From: Microbulbifer variabilis ATCC 700307
Lineage (GTDB): Bacteria; Pseudomonadota; Gammaproteobacteria; Pseudomonadales; Cellvibrionaceae
Length of the DNA: 64,000 nt
Reading direction: 5' to 3'
Assembly (NCBI RefSeq): GCF_000380565.1
Contig: NZ_AQYJ01000027.1
Location: forward strand, 372,001-436,000
Shown here: positions 1 to 8,997 of the stretch, one piece after another
Numbering within the stretch: the first letter of the stretch is position 1
How the letters are laid out: each line of letters begins with the position of its first letter
Notes under the pieces: generated by a model
The model's input: the letters and a program-made list of their open reading frames with translations, nothing else
What the model was told of the DNA's origin: nothing
Database searches by the model: none
Translations under genes and position numbers: made by a program

Positions 1-768
1 TTCGTTTTACTCGGTGAGCAATTGGTTCGACTGGCAGAGGCTGATCTCGCCGGTGCAAGGCATACCAGCCTCGGCATGGTGGCTCTATATATCCTGGCAA
101 TATCTTTGGTACTGCTTTTACTGCGTTTTATCTGGGTGTGGGTATCTCTCTATTTTTCCCGTTTTCGTCGGAGCATACGCTCACTTTCAGCACACTTGAT
201 ATTGGTCAGTGTATTGACTGTGTCAGGGGTACGGGGAGCGATAACCCTTGCAGGAGCTTTTTCCCTTCCTCTTCTGTTACCTGACGGCTCACCCTTGCCG
301 GGGCGGGAACTGGCGCTGGCTATTGCCATGGGGGTAATCCTTTTTTCACTGTTGTTGGCCAGTTTTGCACTTCCCTTGTTGCTGAAGCATTTGCCGGATA
401 CACCGCAACTGGCAGCGATTGGCGATGAGCGAGGTGCAAGGATGTCAGCGGCTAAGGCGGCAGAGGAACGCTTGATAATACTACGCAGTACTATCAATGC
501 GCATTGGGAGCACAAAGATGTTGCCTATGAGGCGATTGATCACCTGTTGGAAGTCTATCGTCGCCGTATCAGTACTGGCGAGGATGAAAATGAGGAACAG
601 GTATGGGTGCGCGCGCGAGTCGAGCGTAATTTCCGCCTGGCGGCTCTTGCCGCTGAGCGCAAGCAACTTTTTACCCTGAGAGTGCGCAGGGAAATCGATG
701 ATGAACTCCATCGCAAGTTGGTAATGGAAGTAGACTTGGTAGAGGCGAGCCTGATGTCAAAAGGCTAG
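1..768 (+). CDS. Na+/H+ antiporter, CPA1 family, C-terminal part (cut by window edge)
   Basis: The frame is open from base 1 to the stop at 766-768, so the start lies outside the window. The visible 255 residues begin inside the membrane domain: hydrophobic segments near the start, then a conserved TVSGVRGAITLAGAFSLPL-type stretch that is characteristic of the last transmembrane part of bacterial CPA1 exchangers, one more membrane segment, and a hydrophilic helical tail of about 120 residues rich in Arg and Glu. Family knowledge: these inner-membrane proteins exchange cytoplasmic Na+ (or K+) for H+, serving pH and sodium homeostasis. Two further cation/proton antiporters lie just downstream on the other strand. 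The TTG at 22 is not a credible start because it falls in the middle of the domain. Confidence 0.85.
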   Translation, partial: FVLLGEQLVRLAEADLAGARHTSLGMVALYILAISLVLLLLRFIWVWVSLYFSRFRRSIRSLSAHLILVSVLTVSGVRGAITLAGAFSLPLLLPDGSPLPGRELALAIAMGVILFSLLLASFALPLLLKHLPDTPQLAAIGDERGARMSAAKAAEERLIILRSTINAHWEHKDVAYEAIDHLLEVYRRRISTGEDENEEQVWVRARVERNFRLAALAAERKQLFTLRVRREIDDELHRKLVMEVDLVEASLMSKG

Positions 769-813
769 AAAGTCTCCAGGTCCGTGCCATACCCGTTCAA
801 CTCCTCGGCAACC

Positions 814-2670
814 CTAAGGCTTCTCTGTCTCTGGTTGCGCTTCTTCCCAGTAGTGATCCAAGTGGAGGTCTTTGTCGCGTCTGTCCTGCTGTAGTGCCTG
901 TAACAGCTGTTCTCGATAGATTCGGGCTTGGGCTATGTGCTGGGTTTCATCGCGCCAGTAGGGAAATAGAGCCTCCAGCATACGCTCGTCGTGTTGTTTG
1001 AACTTACGTGCTGCTCTACGCGCCTGCATCGGACTAAGGCCGAGTAATATTAAGGCCTTCTCACCAATTGCCAGTGCCGAATCCACGGTCTCACGAAAGA
1101 TATATTTTACTCCGGCCTCCATCAGTGCATATTGGTGCATGCGGTTGCGCGCCCTTGCGAGAATAATCAAATGCGGGAAATGCTTTTGCAGCTGGGCGAT
1201 AATTTCGAGAGATGCGGCCTGGTCGCTCAGTGTCAGGATAACAAGACGTGCATTTTTGGCACCGGCAGCACGTAGCAAGTCCTCTCGCGAAGCGTCCCCG
1301 TAGTAGGCTTCTATGCCATAGCGACGCACGAGATCCAATTGTTCTGCATTGCGCTCTAACAGAGTAGTGCCGAAGCCGCAGGCGTTGAGCAGGCGCCCAG
1401 TGATCTGCCCAAAGCGACCATAGCCGATAATAATTACCGGCGAGCCATGGTCTACTGGTGGGGGGGTATCTACCTCCACAGGACTTTCAGGCCCAACCAG
1501 AAAGCGTGGCTGGATAAATTGTTCGAATATCAATAGCAATACCGGGGTGAGTGCCATAGTCAAGGCAATCAAAGCAACCAGCAGGCTGCTGGCACCGGCA
1601 TCCAGGACCTGGATCTGGGTGGAGAAGGAGACGAGCACAAAGCCGAATTCCCCCGCCTGGGCGAGGGATAGGGCGAATAACCAGTCCTCCCCTTTCGAAA
1701 GGCGCATCATGCGTGCAAGGCCAAAAAGAACGGCAAACTTAACCAGGACCAGAGTGATGACAAGGCCGAACAACAGCAATGGGTTCTCGGCAATCTGGGC
1801 GAAGTTCAGACTCGCGCCAACGGCAATAAAGAACAGTCCTAGAAGTAGCCCTTTGAACGGCTGAATATCCGCTTCCAGTTCATGGCGGAATTCACTTTCC
1901 GCCAGCAGCACTCCGGCCAGGAAGGTACCCAGTGCCGGTGATAGATCCAGCCAGGTCATTACCGCTGCGGCGGCGAAGACTATTAACAGGGCGGTAACGG
2001 TAAACATCTCGCGCACCTGGCTGCCCGCGACCAGGCGCAGCAATGGGCCGAGTAGGTAGCGGCCGCTAATCGCAAAAGCGGCAATGGTGCCGATCACCGC
2101 AGCAGCATATTGCCAGCCACTCAGGCCACTGGCGTGGGCTTCGGCGGGAGTGCCGGCAAGTAGTGGTAAAAGTGCAAGGATGGGAATAACGGCAATATCC
2201 TGGAACAGCAATACTGCGAAGGCACTGCGCCCCCCCTGGGTTTTCAGCAGCCCTTTTTCGCTGAGGGATTGCAAAACAATAGCAGTTGAAGAAAGTGCCA
2301 ATATCAGTCCGATAGCAACCGCTGAGCGCCAATCTAAGCCAAATAAAAGCAGGGCTACCCCGGCAACAGCGGCAGCGGTCAATAGGAGCTGGGCGCTGCC
2401 TGTACCGAGAATGGCTCCCCGCATTTGCCACAGCTTTTTTGGCTGTAACTCTAAACCGATCAGGAACAGCATCAGGGCCACCCCAAACTCGGCCACGTGC
2501 ATCTCGTCGCTGGCATCGCCCACCAGGCCCAGGGCACTGGGCCCTATCGCGACTCCAGCGAGCAGATAACCGAGTACTGAGCCGAGGCCGAGACGGGTTG
2601 CGATGGGTACGGCGATCACCGCCGCAGCCATAAAAATGACGGCTTCTACGAGGAAGTTAGAGTGTTCCAT
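814..2670 (-). CDS. CPA2-family cation:proton antiporter with RCK/TrkA-N domain (KefB/KefC/YbaL-like)
   Basis: A 618-residue inner-membrane protein. Residues about 1-390 are a run of about a dozen hydrophobic segments of the Na_H_exchanger fold, including the GYLLAGVAIGPSALG and LFLIGLEL motifs typical of CPA2. From about residue 410 a Rossmann-type RCK domain follows, with GYGRFG as nucleotide-binding glycine motif; the tail is charged. Family members move K+ or Na+ against H+ and are gated by nucleotides or glutathione adducts through the RCK domain. The ATG at 2670 is chosen: an in-frame TTG at 2736 adds 22 non-conserved residues and overlaps the preceding gene. Only 13 bp separate it from the upstream antiporter gene, so the two are probably cotranscribed. 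Substrate (K+ or Na+) cannot be decided from sequence. Confidence 0.9.
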   Translation of the reverse strand: MEHSNFLVEAVIFMAAAVIAVPIATRLGLGSVLGYLLAGVAIGPSALGLVGDASDEMHVAEFGVALMLFLIGLELQPKKLWQMRGAILGTGSAQLLLTAAAVAGVALLLFGLDWRSAVAIGLILALSSTAIVLQSLSEKGLLKTQGGRSAFAVLLFQDIAVIPILALLPLLAGTPAEAHASGLSGWQYAAAVIGTIAAFAISGRYLLGPLLRLVAGSQVREMFTVTALLIVFAAAAVMTWLDLSPALGTFLAGVLLAESEFRHELEADIQPFKGLLLGLFFIAVGASLNFAQIAENPLLLFGLVITLVLVKFAVLFGLARMMRLSKGEDWLFALSLAQAGEFGFVLVSFSTQIQVLDAGASSLLVALIALTMALTPVLLLIFEQFIQPRFLVGPESPVEVDTPPPVDHGSPVIIIGYGRFGQITGRLLNACGFGTTLLERNAEQLDLVRRYGIEAYYGDASREDLLRAAGAKNARLVILTLSDQAASLEIIAQLQKHFPHLIILARARNRMHQYALMEAGVKYIFRETVDSALAIGEKALILLGLSPMQARRAARKFKQHDERMLEALFPYWRDETQHIAQARIYREQLLQALQQDRRDKDLHLDHYWEEAQPETEKP

Positions 2671-2683
2671 TGATGAATTATCG

Positions 2684-3991
2684 CTATTTGGCGGTGTGTT
2701 GCTGGTTGGAGCCCACTGTACTTTCGGGCTCGGCAAACTCTCGGCTGCGGCGAATTAACGGGGCTATGGTAGAGCCCTGCACCACGATAGAAAAGAGCAC
2801 CACGCCGTAGGTCATTACCACCCAAAGGTAACGCAGGTCCTGCCCTTGTACAAAAGCGCTGCCAGCTGGGATGGACATAGCCAACGCTAGAGCCAATCCC
2901 CCTTTGAGGCCACCCCAAATCAGTATCCGGTTGGTATAGGGGTGATAGCGACGGCGCCTCTTCAGGTACAGGAAGGGCACTCCCACCGCCATGACCCGGG
3001 CCAGCAGCACTATCACAATTGCCATTACCATTAGCAGGTAGTCTGCGGGTCGTAGGTCGATGGTGATCAGGAACAGGCCCACCAGCAGGAAGAGCAAGCC
3101 GTTGAGAAAATCTTCTGTAATATTCCAAAAATTATCCAGCTCATGCTGGCTCACACGGGAAAAGCCCCGTTCACGGGTGAAGTTACCGATAATAATGCCG
3201 CTTACTACCATCGCCAGGGCTCCGGAAACACCGAGGATATTCGCCAGCGAGAAGCCTGCAGTGGGGATCACCAAGGTTAGCAATAATTCCAGACTGTGGT
3301 CGTCGGTGCAGCAGATCAACCAGTGAAAAAGCCCGCCGATAATCAGGCCAAGCAAAATACCGCCGATCGCCTCCACGATGAATAGCTCGGCGACTGCGGG
3401 AACAGTCGGTTGGCCGCCCTCAAAGGCCAGGGCATAGATCACAGCGAAAATCACTATGCCAAAGCCATCATTAAACAGGGACTCCCCCTCTACCTGGATA
3501 GATACCTGCTCGGGTGCTTTCAGGTTTTTCATTATTGCCAGCACCGCGATGGGGTCTGTAGGAGATATTAGTGCGCCAAATAGCAGGCAGTAAACAAAGG
3601 CGACTGGCATATTAATCAACATAAGAAACCAGTACAGCAGTGCCCCTACCACAAATGTAGAAATCAGGGTGCCGACGATCGCCAGCAGGCCAATTTCGAT
3701 TTTCTGGTTACGCAGTGCCAGCAGGTCGATATGTAAACTGCCGGCGAAAAGCAGGAATCCCAGCATGCCCTTCAGCAGAATATCTTCCAGGTTGAGCAAC
3801 GGCAGTAGTTGATCTGCCCAGGTGCGCAGTTCGACCACACCCAATTTGCCCAGACCAGTCACTATAAGAGACAGTGCCAGCGCACCCGCGGTGATTGCGA
3901 TAGTGGTTTGCGCGCGCAAAACGTACTGGTTGAGGAAGCCGAGAAAAACCGACACAGCGGCAAGAAAACAAAAGGTGTAATAGACTTCCAT
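2684..3991 (-). CDS. Cation:proton antiporter, CPA1 (NhaP-type)
   Basis: 435 residues, almost entirely hydrophobic with about twelve membrane segments. The ALISPTDPIAVLAI and EGESLFNDGFGIVIF motifs are hallmarks of NhaP/NHE-type Na+(K+)/H+ exchangers; the Asp pair region in NDG and the TDP motif are the usual transport residues. No long cytoplasmic tail, unlike the partial exchanger at the left edge. The ATG at 3991 has a GGAG about 12 bases upstream; a TTG at 4036 would add 15 poorly supported residues. It is the first gene of a likely two-gene unit with the CPA2 antiporter. Exact ion preference is not visible. Confidence 0.88.
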   Translation of the reverse strand: MEVYYTFCFLAAVSVFLGFLNQYVLRAQTTIAITAGALALSLIVTGLGKLGVVELRTWADQLLPLLNLEDILLKGMLGFLLFAGSLHIDLLALRNQKIEIGLLAIVGTLISTFVVGALLYWFLMLINMPVAFVYCLLFGALISPTDPIAVLAIMKNLKAPEQVSIQVEGESLFNDGFGIVIFAVIYALAFEGGQPTVPAVAELFIVEAIGGILLGLIIGGLFHWLICCTDDHSLELLLTLVIPTAGFSLANILGVSGALAMVVSGIIIGNFTRERGFSRVSQHELDNFWNITEDFLNGLLFLLVGLFLITIDLRPADYLLMVMAIVIVLLARVMAVGVPFLYLKRRRRYHPYTNRILIWGGLKGGLALALAMSIPAGSAFVQGQDLRYLWVVMTYGVVLFSIVVQGSTIAPLIRRSREFAEPESTVGSNQQHTAK

Positions 3992-4454
3992 GCCGTGCGT
4001 GGACTCCAGGGGTGAAATTTCCGGGATTACTCCCAACCCTCAAAAAGGAGCAGTGGTACCTGCTCTCTCAGCGGGCAAATTTATCAATTGTGAGCGTGCC
4101 GTTATTGTAGCCGTGCGAGCGCCGCTCGATTTTCCCGTGAGGAGGGCTCCGGTTCCGGGGTTACGCAGGGGCGCGCCATGTGGATACTGCCGGCCAGCGC
4201 CTTCATTAGGGGCGCGCAATTGTAACGGCTCCCCAGTGAGGCACAACTGCATTTTTCAATTTTGCGCCCAGGTGAGGAGTAGAAGCTGTCCAGGCTGCCA
4301 CTTATGGATTTTCGTCGATATTTTGGCGTCTATTTCCTTGTTAAGTCTGATTATTACTAATATTCGATGCGCGGCATCCGTCTCCCATAACAGTTCCCAA
4401 CTACACTGGAGGCATTCCATTGTCTGTAATTCCCCTGTAACGAGAGAGGAAGTT
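3992..4454. other. Intergenic region between divergent antiporter and DoxX genes
   Basis: About 460 bp without a convincing gene. It must hold divergent promoters. On the + strand TTGTTA (4338-4343) and TATTCG (4361-4366) are 17 bases apart and could serve DoxX, a weak match. A 10-base direct repeat AGGGGCGCGC occurs at 4167-4176 and 4208-4217. An open + frame runs through the region but shows no resemblance to a protein and lacks a ribosome site. Confidence 0.5.
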
Positions 4455-4853
4455 ATGGCGAACCATCCTGCGTTATGCGACACCTCCAAATTGGTAGGAC
4501 GAATATTGATGTCTCTGATATTCATTTTTGCCGGCTGGAACAAAATCGGCGGCTATAAAATGACAGAGGCATTTATGGTATCCATGGGACTCCCGGCCTT
4601 TTTACTGCCTCTGGTGATTGTGGTTGAGTTGCTCGGGGGGCTGGCAGTATTTTTTGGCCTCTTTACCCGCTTTGCGGCGATAATTCTGTTTCTTTTCTGC
4701 CTTGCCAGCGCCTGGATGGTGCACTTCTCTCCCGGAGATTCAGGTGAGATGACCAGCTTTATGAAAAACATCACCATTGCCGGCGGCTTTTTGATTCTTG
4801 CCTGCGCTGGTGCAGGGCGCTTCAGTCTGGACCACTGGTTCCGTAAAAAATAG
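4455..4853 (+). CDS. DoxX family membrane protein
   Basis: 132 residues with four hydrophobic segments, as in DoxX/DoxD-like small inner-membrane proteins. The RILMSLIFIFAGWNKI opening, the GLPAFLLPLVIVVELLGGLAVFFGL-like middle and the late GDSGEMTSFMKNI loop fit the family. Function of the family is poorly defined; members have been linked to thiosulfate:quinone oxidoreduction in archaea and to redox homeostasis elsewhere. The ATG at 4455 has a good ribosome site (GAGAGGA, 5 bases upstream). The following gene is a glutathionyl-hydroquinone reductase only 60 bp away, and DoxX genes often sit beside this enzyme, so a shared quinone or thiol detoxification role is a reasonable inference. Confidence 0.85.
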   Translation: MANHPALCDTSKLVGRILMSLIFIFAGWNKIGGYKMTEAFMVSMGLPAFLLPLVIVVELLGGLAVFFGLFTRFAAIILFLFCLASAWMVHFSPGDSGEMTSFMKNITIAGGFLILACAGAGRFSLDHWFRKK

Positions 4854-4913
4854 TTACTGCGCTGATTTCAACAGGGACTAGGAGGTAACTCACGAGAGCG
4901 CCGGGAGGTAGTG

Positions 4914-5885
4914 ATGGGCCTTTTGGTCGATGGACAGTGGCGCAACCACTGGTATGACACTGGTAAAAGCCAGGGTGAGTTTGTGCGTGAGGCAGCACAG
5001 CTCCGCAATTGGGTGACCAGTGATGGAGCCCCGGGGCCGAGTGGAGAGGGAGGCTTTATCGCTGAGGTGGGTCGCTATCACTTGTATATTTCACTCGCCT
5101 GCCCCTGGGCCCACCGTACGCTCATTTTCCGCACATTAAAAAATCTGCGCGACTACATAGATATTTCTATTGTCAGCCCCTTTATGCGTGAGCATGGTTG
5201 GTCCTTCAACACCGAGGAAGGCAGCAGTGGTGATCACCTCTTTCAATATGATTACCTTTACCAGCTATATCAGCGCAATCGCAGTGATTACAGTGGACGT
5301 GTCACTGTACCAGTGCTGTGGGACAGACAGCGCCAGTGTATTGTTAGCAATGAATCATCTGAAATCATCCGAATGCTCAACAGTGCCTTTGATCGTCTCA
5401 CCGGTAGCGAGGATGACTTTTACCCCGATGACCTGCAGGGCGATATAGATGCGACAAATGATGTGGTTTATGAAACCGTAAATAACGGGGTTTATCGTGC
5501 CGGCTTTGCCACTACCCAAGAGGCCTATGAGCGAGCTTATGAGTCGCTTTTCAGTACTCTCGAACAGCTGGAGCAGCGCCTGCAGAATAACCGCTATCTG
5601 ACTGGAGATCAGGTAACAGAGGCCGACTGGCGACTGTTTACAACATTAATCAGATTTGATGCTGTTTATCATGGCCATTTTAAATGTAACAAGCAGCGCC
5701 TGGCTGACTTTAAGAATCTGTGGGGATTTACCCGGGAGCTGTTTCAATGGCCGGGAGTAGCGGAAACCGTGGATTTCTTCCATATCAAGCATCATTACTA
5801 CGGTAGCCACCTGCATATCAACCCCACTGGAATTGTGCCAAAGGGACCACAGCTGGATTACGCTGCACCGCATAGGCGCGGCTAG
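4914..5885 (+). CDS. yqjG: Glutathionyl-hydroquinone reductase (YqjG/xenobiotic reductase class GST)
   Basis: 323 residues of the Xi-class glutathione transferase family. The N-terminal thioredoxin-like domain has the CPWAHR motif with the catalytic Cys at residue 63, the same number as in E. coli YqjG; the C-terminal half is the all-helical GST domain ending with the FFHIKHHYYGSH-type tail typical of the family. Family knowledge: it uses glutathione to reduce glutathionyl-hydroquinones to hydroquinones in the cytoplasm. A GGGAGG ribosome site precedes both a GTG at 4911 and an ATG at 4914; the ATG gives the better spacing. It follows DoxX and precedes a second GST. Confidence 0.92.
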   Translation: MGLLVDGQWRNHWYDTGKSQGEFVREAAQLRNWVTSDGAPGPSGEGGFIAEVGRYHLYISLACPWAHRTLIFRTLKNLRDYIDISIVSPFMREHGWSFNTEEGSSGDHLFQYDYLYQLYQRNRSDYSGRVTVPVLWDRQRQCIVSNESSEIIRMLNSAFDRLTGSEDDFYPDDLQGDIDATNDVVYETVNNGVYRAGFATTQEAYERAYESLFSTLEQLEQRLQNNRYLTGDQVTEADWRLFTTLIRFDAVYHGHFKCNKQRLADFKNLWGFTRELFQWPGVAETVDFFHIKHHYYGSHLHINPTGIVPKGPQLDYAAPHRRG

Positions 5886-5949
5886 GTAACGTTTTAAAAA
5901 TGCACGCCTATACTGCTGGTTGCTGCGCAACTGTTACCTGAGGACCGCA

Positions 5950-6546
5950 ATGAAACTCTTTTACACTCCCGGCGCCTGCTCGCTATCCCCACATATTGTC
6001 GCGCTTGAAGCGGGTATTGATCTGGACTTGTGCAAGGTTGATCTGAAGACACATACCATGGAAAACGGCGATGACTTCAGGAAGATAAATCCGAAAGGTT
6101 ACATCCCTGCCCTGCAGTTGGAAGGTGGGGAAATACTGACAGAGGGGTCGACGATAGTACAGTTTCTCGCGGAACAAAAGCCAGATGCGCACCTGGCTCC
6201 GCCAGTTGGTAGCCTCGCCCATTACCGCTTGTTGGAGTGGCTTAATTTCCTCAGTGCAGAGGTACATAAATTATTTAAACCGCTGTTCTGGGATGGCGCC
6301 AAGGATGAGCAGGAGCAAGCGCGCGAAAGCTTGTTACGACGCTTCGACTATATAGAAAAGCGCCTGGACAAAGACTTCCTGATGGGCGATGAATTTTCTG
6401 TGGCGGATGCCTACTTATATGTGCTGTCCCGCTGGATGGAAGCCCAGCAGTTTGATATGGCGCGCTGGCCCAAGCTGCAGGCGTTCCAGAAGCGAATGTC
6501 GGAACGGCCATCGGTACAGCAGGCCCTACAAGAGGAAGAATTGTAG
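5950..6546 (+). CDS. gstA: Glutathione S-transferase, beta-class type (GstA-like)
   Basis: 198 residues. The N-terminal MKLFYTPGACSLSPHI motif holds the Cys-10 that marks bacterial beta-class GSTs; the thioredoxin-fold half includes NPKGYIPAL (cis-Pro) and the ILTEGSTIVQFL glutathione contacts, followed by a helical domain containing FSVADAYLYV with the conserved N-capping Asp. It would conjugate or exchange glutathione on electrophiles in the cytoplasm. The ATG at 5950 has GAGGA five bases upstream; an open frame extends 30 bases further up but lacks support. It lies 64 bp after the hydroquinone reductase gene, consistent with a small detoxification cluster. Confidence 0.92.
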   Translation: MKLFYTPGACSLSPHIVALEAGIDLDLCKVDLKTHTMENGDDFRKINPKGYIPALQLEGGEILTEGSTIVQFLAEQKPDAHLAPPVGSLAHYRLLEWLNFLSAEVHKLFKPLFWDGAKDEQEQARESLLRRFDYIEKRLDKDFLMGDEFSVADAYLYVLSRWMEAQQFDMARWPKLQAFQKRMSERPSVQQALQEEEL

Positions 6547-6573
6547 GACCAGTTGCCAGGGTATCCTCATGGA

Positions 6574-7833
6574 TTAGCGTGGGGTGAATCGTTTGGTAGC
6601 CGGTATATCTGATTCGATGGGCTTGCGCGCCTGAGCGATTACCATGGCGGAAAAAAATGCTGCCACCGCACAGCCAAACATAGATGCGGCGATAGGCACC
6701 AGGGTGCCGGTGTGTATGCTGCTGACTAATCCGCCCAGGACCCCCCCGGTAATAAATATGGTGGCCCCATAGAGGGCATTGGCACTGCCACTGATTTTGG
6801 GGAAGAACTCTAGATAGCAGGCTGCAGCGTTGGGGCCTGTCATGCCGATACAGCTCATCACCAGTACCAGTGGCACCATCCACAAGGTAATTTCCCGAAT
6901 TCCAGTCATAGTGCCCAGCAACAGCAGACCACAACCCAGTATCTGTAGAGAGATGCCTGCCAGCAATATATTGCGCGGCTGAAACAGATTTAACAGCCGT
7001 ATATTGACCTGCACCATGCAGATCAGGCCCAGAATGCAGCTGCCAAAAAACAGGGGAAACTGGCTGGCACTGACCTCAAAATAATCCATAAATACGAAGG
7101 GCGCTGTGGTGATATAGATAAACATCGAGCCGCTCACACAGGCCTGGGCGCCCAGGAAACCGAGGGCCCGGCGATTGCGCAATACCTGCCCATAACTTGA
7201 GATCAAGGACCCCAGAGGCATTAGCTGGCGACGCGCGCGGGTAAAGCGCGGCACGGTCTCCGGCAATAACAGGCGCACCAGAACCAGCATTGCCAATGCG
7301 TACAAGAGTAAAAAAACAAAAATGCTTTGCCAGCCACCAATGGCCAGAAGGAGTGCCCCAATGACTGGTGCGATCAGGGGAGCGATCAACATTATGGTAC
7401 TGATCATAGAGATAATCTTGGCTGCTTCGCGCCCACTGTGCAGGTCGCGCACAATTGCTGCGCAGATCACAGTAGCAAAACCGCCACCGATGGCCTGAAG
7501 GAAGCGCAGGATAATCAACTGGTCGACATGGTCTGTGAGCAGCACTAACAGAGAACTGACAATATAAATGCTTAGACCAATAGTCCCCACTAAGCGGCGT
7601 CCCCAGCGATCTGATAGTGGGCCACCGAACAATTGCCCCAGGGCGAAACCCAACAAAAAGCTGGAAACTGAATACTGTACTCGCTCCACCTCAGTATCCA
7701 GCGCTGCAGCCATGGCGGGAATAGCTGGCAGGTAGCTGTCAATCGAAAAGGGCGTCAAGGATACGAGAGCCGCCAGCCATACCACCAGCCAACGCGGTGT
7801 GGTTTTTTCATCAGGTTTTGGCTTCGAACTCAT
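6574..7833 (-). CDS. MFS transporter, Bcr/CflA drug-resistance family
   Basis: 419 residues with twelve hydrophobic segments. The opening LTPFSIDSYLPAIPAMAAAL and the loop-2 motif GGPLSDRWGRR place it in the Bcr/CflA group of 12-TM drug:H+ antiporters (DHA1). Family members export bicyclomycin, chloramphenicol-like drugs or other small molecules from the cytoplasm; the substrate here is unknown. The gene converges with gstA (27 bp between stops) and stands as a single transcription unit; no dedicated regulator is adjacent apart from the structured intergenic region upstream. Confidence 0.9.
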   Translation of the reverse strand: MSSKPKPDEKTTPRWLVVWLAALVSLTPFSIDSYLPAIPAMAAALDTEVERVQYSVSSFLLGFALGQLFGGPLSDRWGRRLVGTIGLSIYIVSSLLVLLTDHVDQLIILRFLQAIGGGFATVICAAIVRDLHSGREAAKIISMISTIMLIAPLIAPVIGALLLAIGGWQSIFVFLLLYALAMLVLVRLLLPETVPRFTRARRQLMPLGSLISSYGQVLRNRRALGFLGAQACVSGSMFIYITTAPFVFMDYFEVSASQFPLFFGSCILGLICMVQVNIRLLNLFQPRNILLAGISLQILGCGLLLLGTMTGIREITLWMVPLVLVMSCIGMTGPNAAACYLEFFPKISGSANALYGATIFITGGVLGGLVSSIHTGTLVPIAASMFGCAVAAFFSAMVIAQARKPIESDIPATKRFTPR

Positions 7834-8169
7834 AGTTGACTCTGATACAGCTCAGTGGAAAACCGTAAAACGCATTGCTCGATCTGTTATGGCAGACCAC
7901 AGTCGAGACTACAGCAAGCTCAATATCAAACCTGTGAGTTTAAGACGGTTCTTTCGGTAGAGAGCTTTTTCGTATCGCGAAAGGCGCTGAGAAGGCGGTC
8001 TATTCGGGTATGTCGGCTGGATTTCAAACATAAAATTGGTGTTTATCCAGCCGAGGGTACGTATTTGGTGGCCTTTGGCCAAGGCTCCAATGTGACCCAA
8101 TGGTAACGGGACAGTGACCTTTTCACCAGCTTATCAATAACTCAGTATCTTTTAACTTAACAGTTTTCA
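7834..8169. other. Intergenic region with a long hairpin
   Basis: 336 bp between two minus-strand genes, no convincing coding sequence although frames on both strands stay open for 60-80 codons. It holds a perfect 10-bp inverted repeat (TCGGCTGGAT at 8013-8022 and its complement at 8045-8054) with a 22-base loop that can pair a further AAAC/GTTT. No T-run follows on either side, so it is not a standard terminator. Confidence 0.5.
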
Positions 8170-8808
8170 TTAGTAGGCAACTGAAAAACGCTGCTGGATA
8201 TGTTGAGGCTGCTCCAGCTCATCGATCATTGCTATGGCGTAATCCTCTAGGGAGATGCGGCTACGGCCATCCCTATCCACCATCAGCTGGTCGCCTCCGA
8301 GACGAAAATGACCAGTGCGCTCGCCGGGCTCGATCAAGGCGGCGGGGCTCAGGAAAGTCCACTGTAGCGTATTTTCCTGCTTTAGTCGCTTGAGGGCATC
8401 AAGGGCACCGAGAGCTGAGGCTTTCCATTCCGGTGGAAATTGGGGAGTTTCCAATAAGTGCACTCCTGGAGCAACTTCAAGACTGCCGGCGCCACCAACA
8501 ACTAGAAGGCGATCTATCCCCGCCTCTTTGCAGGCGTTGAGAATTGATTCGAAGCCTCGCAGGTAATAGCCGTGAATATCCTGTTGGGCGTGGCCGCTAA
8601 AAGCACTGATCACCGCATCGTGGCCTCTCAATAAGTCGGCAAGCTGCGTAGTGTTTAATACGTCGGTCTGGGTTGCGGTTAACCTCTCCTGGGTTTGTAG
8701 CTTCTCGGGGTGGGTAACCAGAGCTGTGACCCGGTGCCCTCTTGCCAAGGCCTCGACCAACAGTGCAGAACCGATAAAACCACTGGCACCGATCAATGCA
8801 ATATTCAT
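8170..8808 (-). CDS. NAD(P)-dependent oxidoreductase, atypical SDR (NAD(P)H-binding)
   Basis: 212 residues. The N-terminal GASGFIGSALL motif is the dinucleotide-binding glycine loop of atypical short-chain dehydrogenases (NmrA/YwnB-like, SDR_a5 group); the DAVISAFSG strand and the VVGGAGSLEV segment fit the same fold. The classic YxxxK catalytic pair is not visible, so it may be a flavin reductase-like or redox-sensing protein. It stands alone on the minus strand and has no obvious partner. Substrate unknown. Confidence 0.8.
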   Translation of the reverse strand: MNIALIGASGFIGSALLVEALARGHRVTALVTHPEKLQTQERLTATQTDVLNTTQLADLLRGHDAVISAFSGHAQQDIHGYYLRGFESILNACKEAGIDRLLVVGGAGSLEVAPGVHLLETPQFPPEWKASALGALDALKRLKQENTLQWTFLSPAALIEPGERTGHFRLGGDQLMVDRDGRSRISLEDYAIAMIDELEQPQHIQQRFSVAY

Positions 8809-8997
8809 GCGTTCAATCTCGGGGTGTCTTTGTTGGGGATGCCAAGCAGTTTAGTTTTGTATTGCAGTATTTATGGGATAGTTAATAGTGCTGGAGCAAT
8901 AAATTTCTGTTGGCCGATGGCAGTGCATTGGCTGCTATGGGAAGCCGTCAATGCGGTGCCTGCGGTTAATCTTTTCGTTATGCGGACGCTCATGCTC

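Noticed and set aside
4167-4217. 10-base direct repeat AGGGGCGCGC as an attachment or regulator site
   Set aside because: Only two copies, low complexity, no symmetry and no mobile gene nearby.
3990-4454. N-terminal extension of the DoxX frame to 3990
   Set aside because: The extra 155 residues have no membrane pattern or family similarity, and a good ribosome site precedes the ATG at 4455.
7855-8106. Overlapping open frames on both strands in the 8-kb gap
   Set aside because: No recognisable protein, no ribosome site, and the frames run through an inverted repeat.
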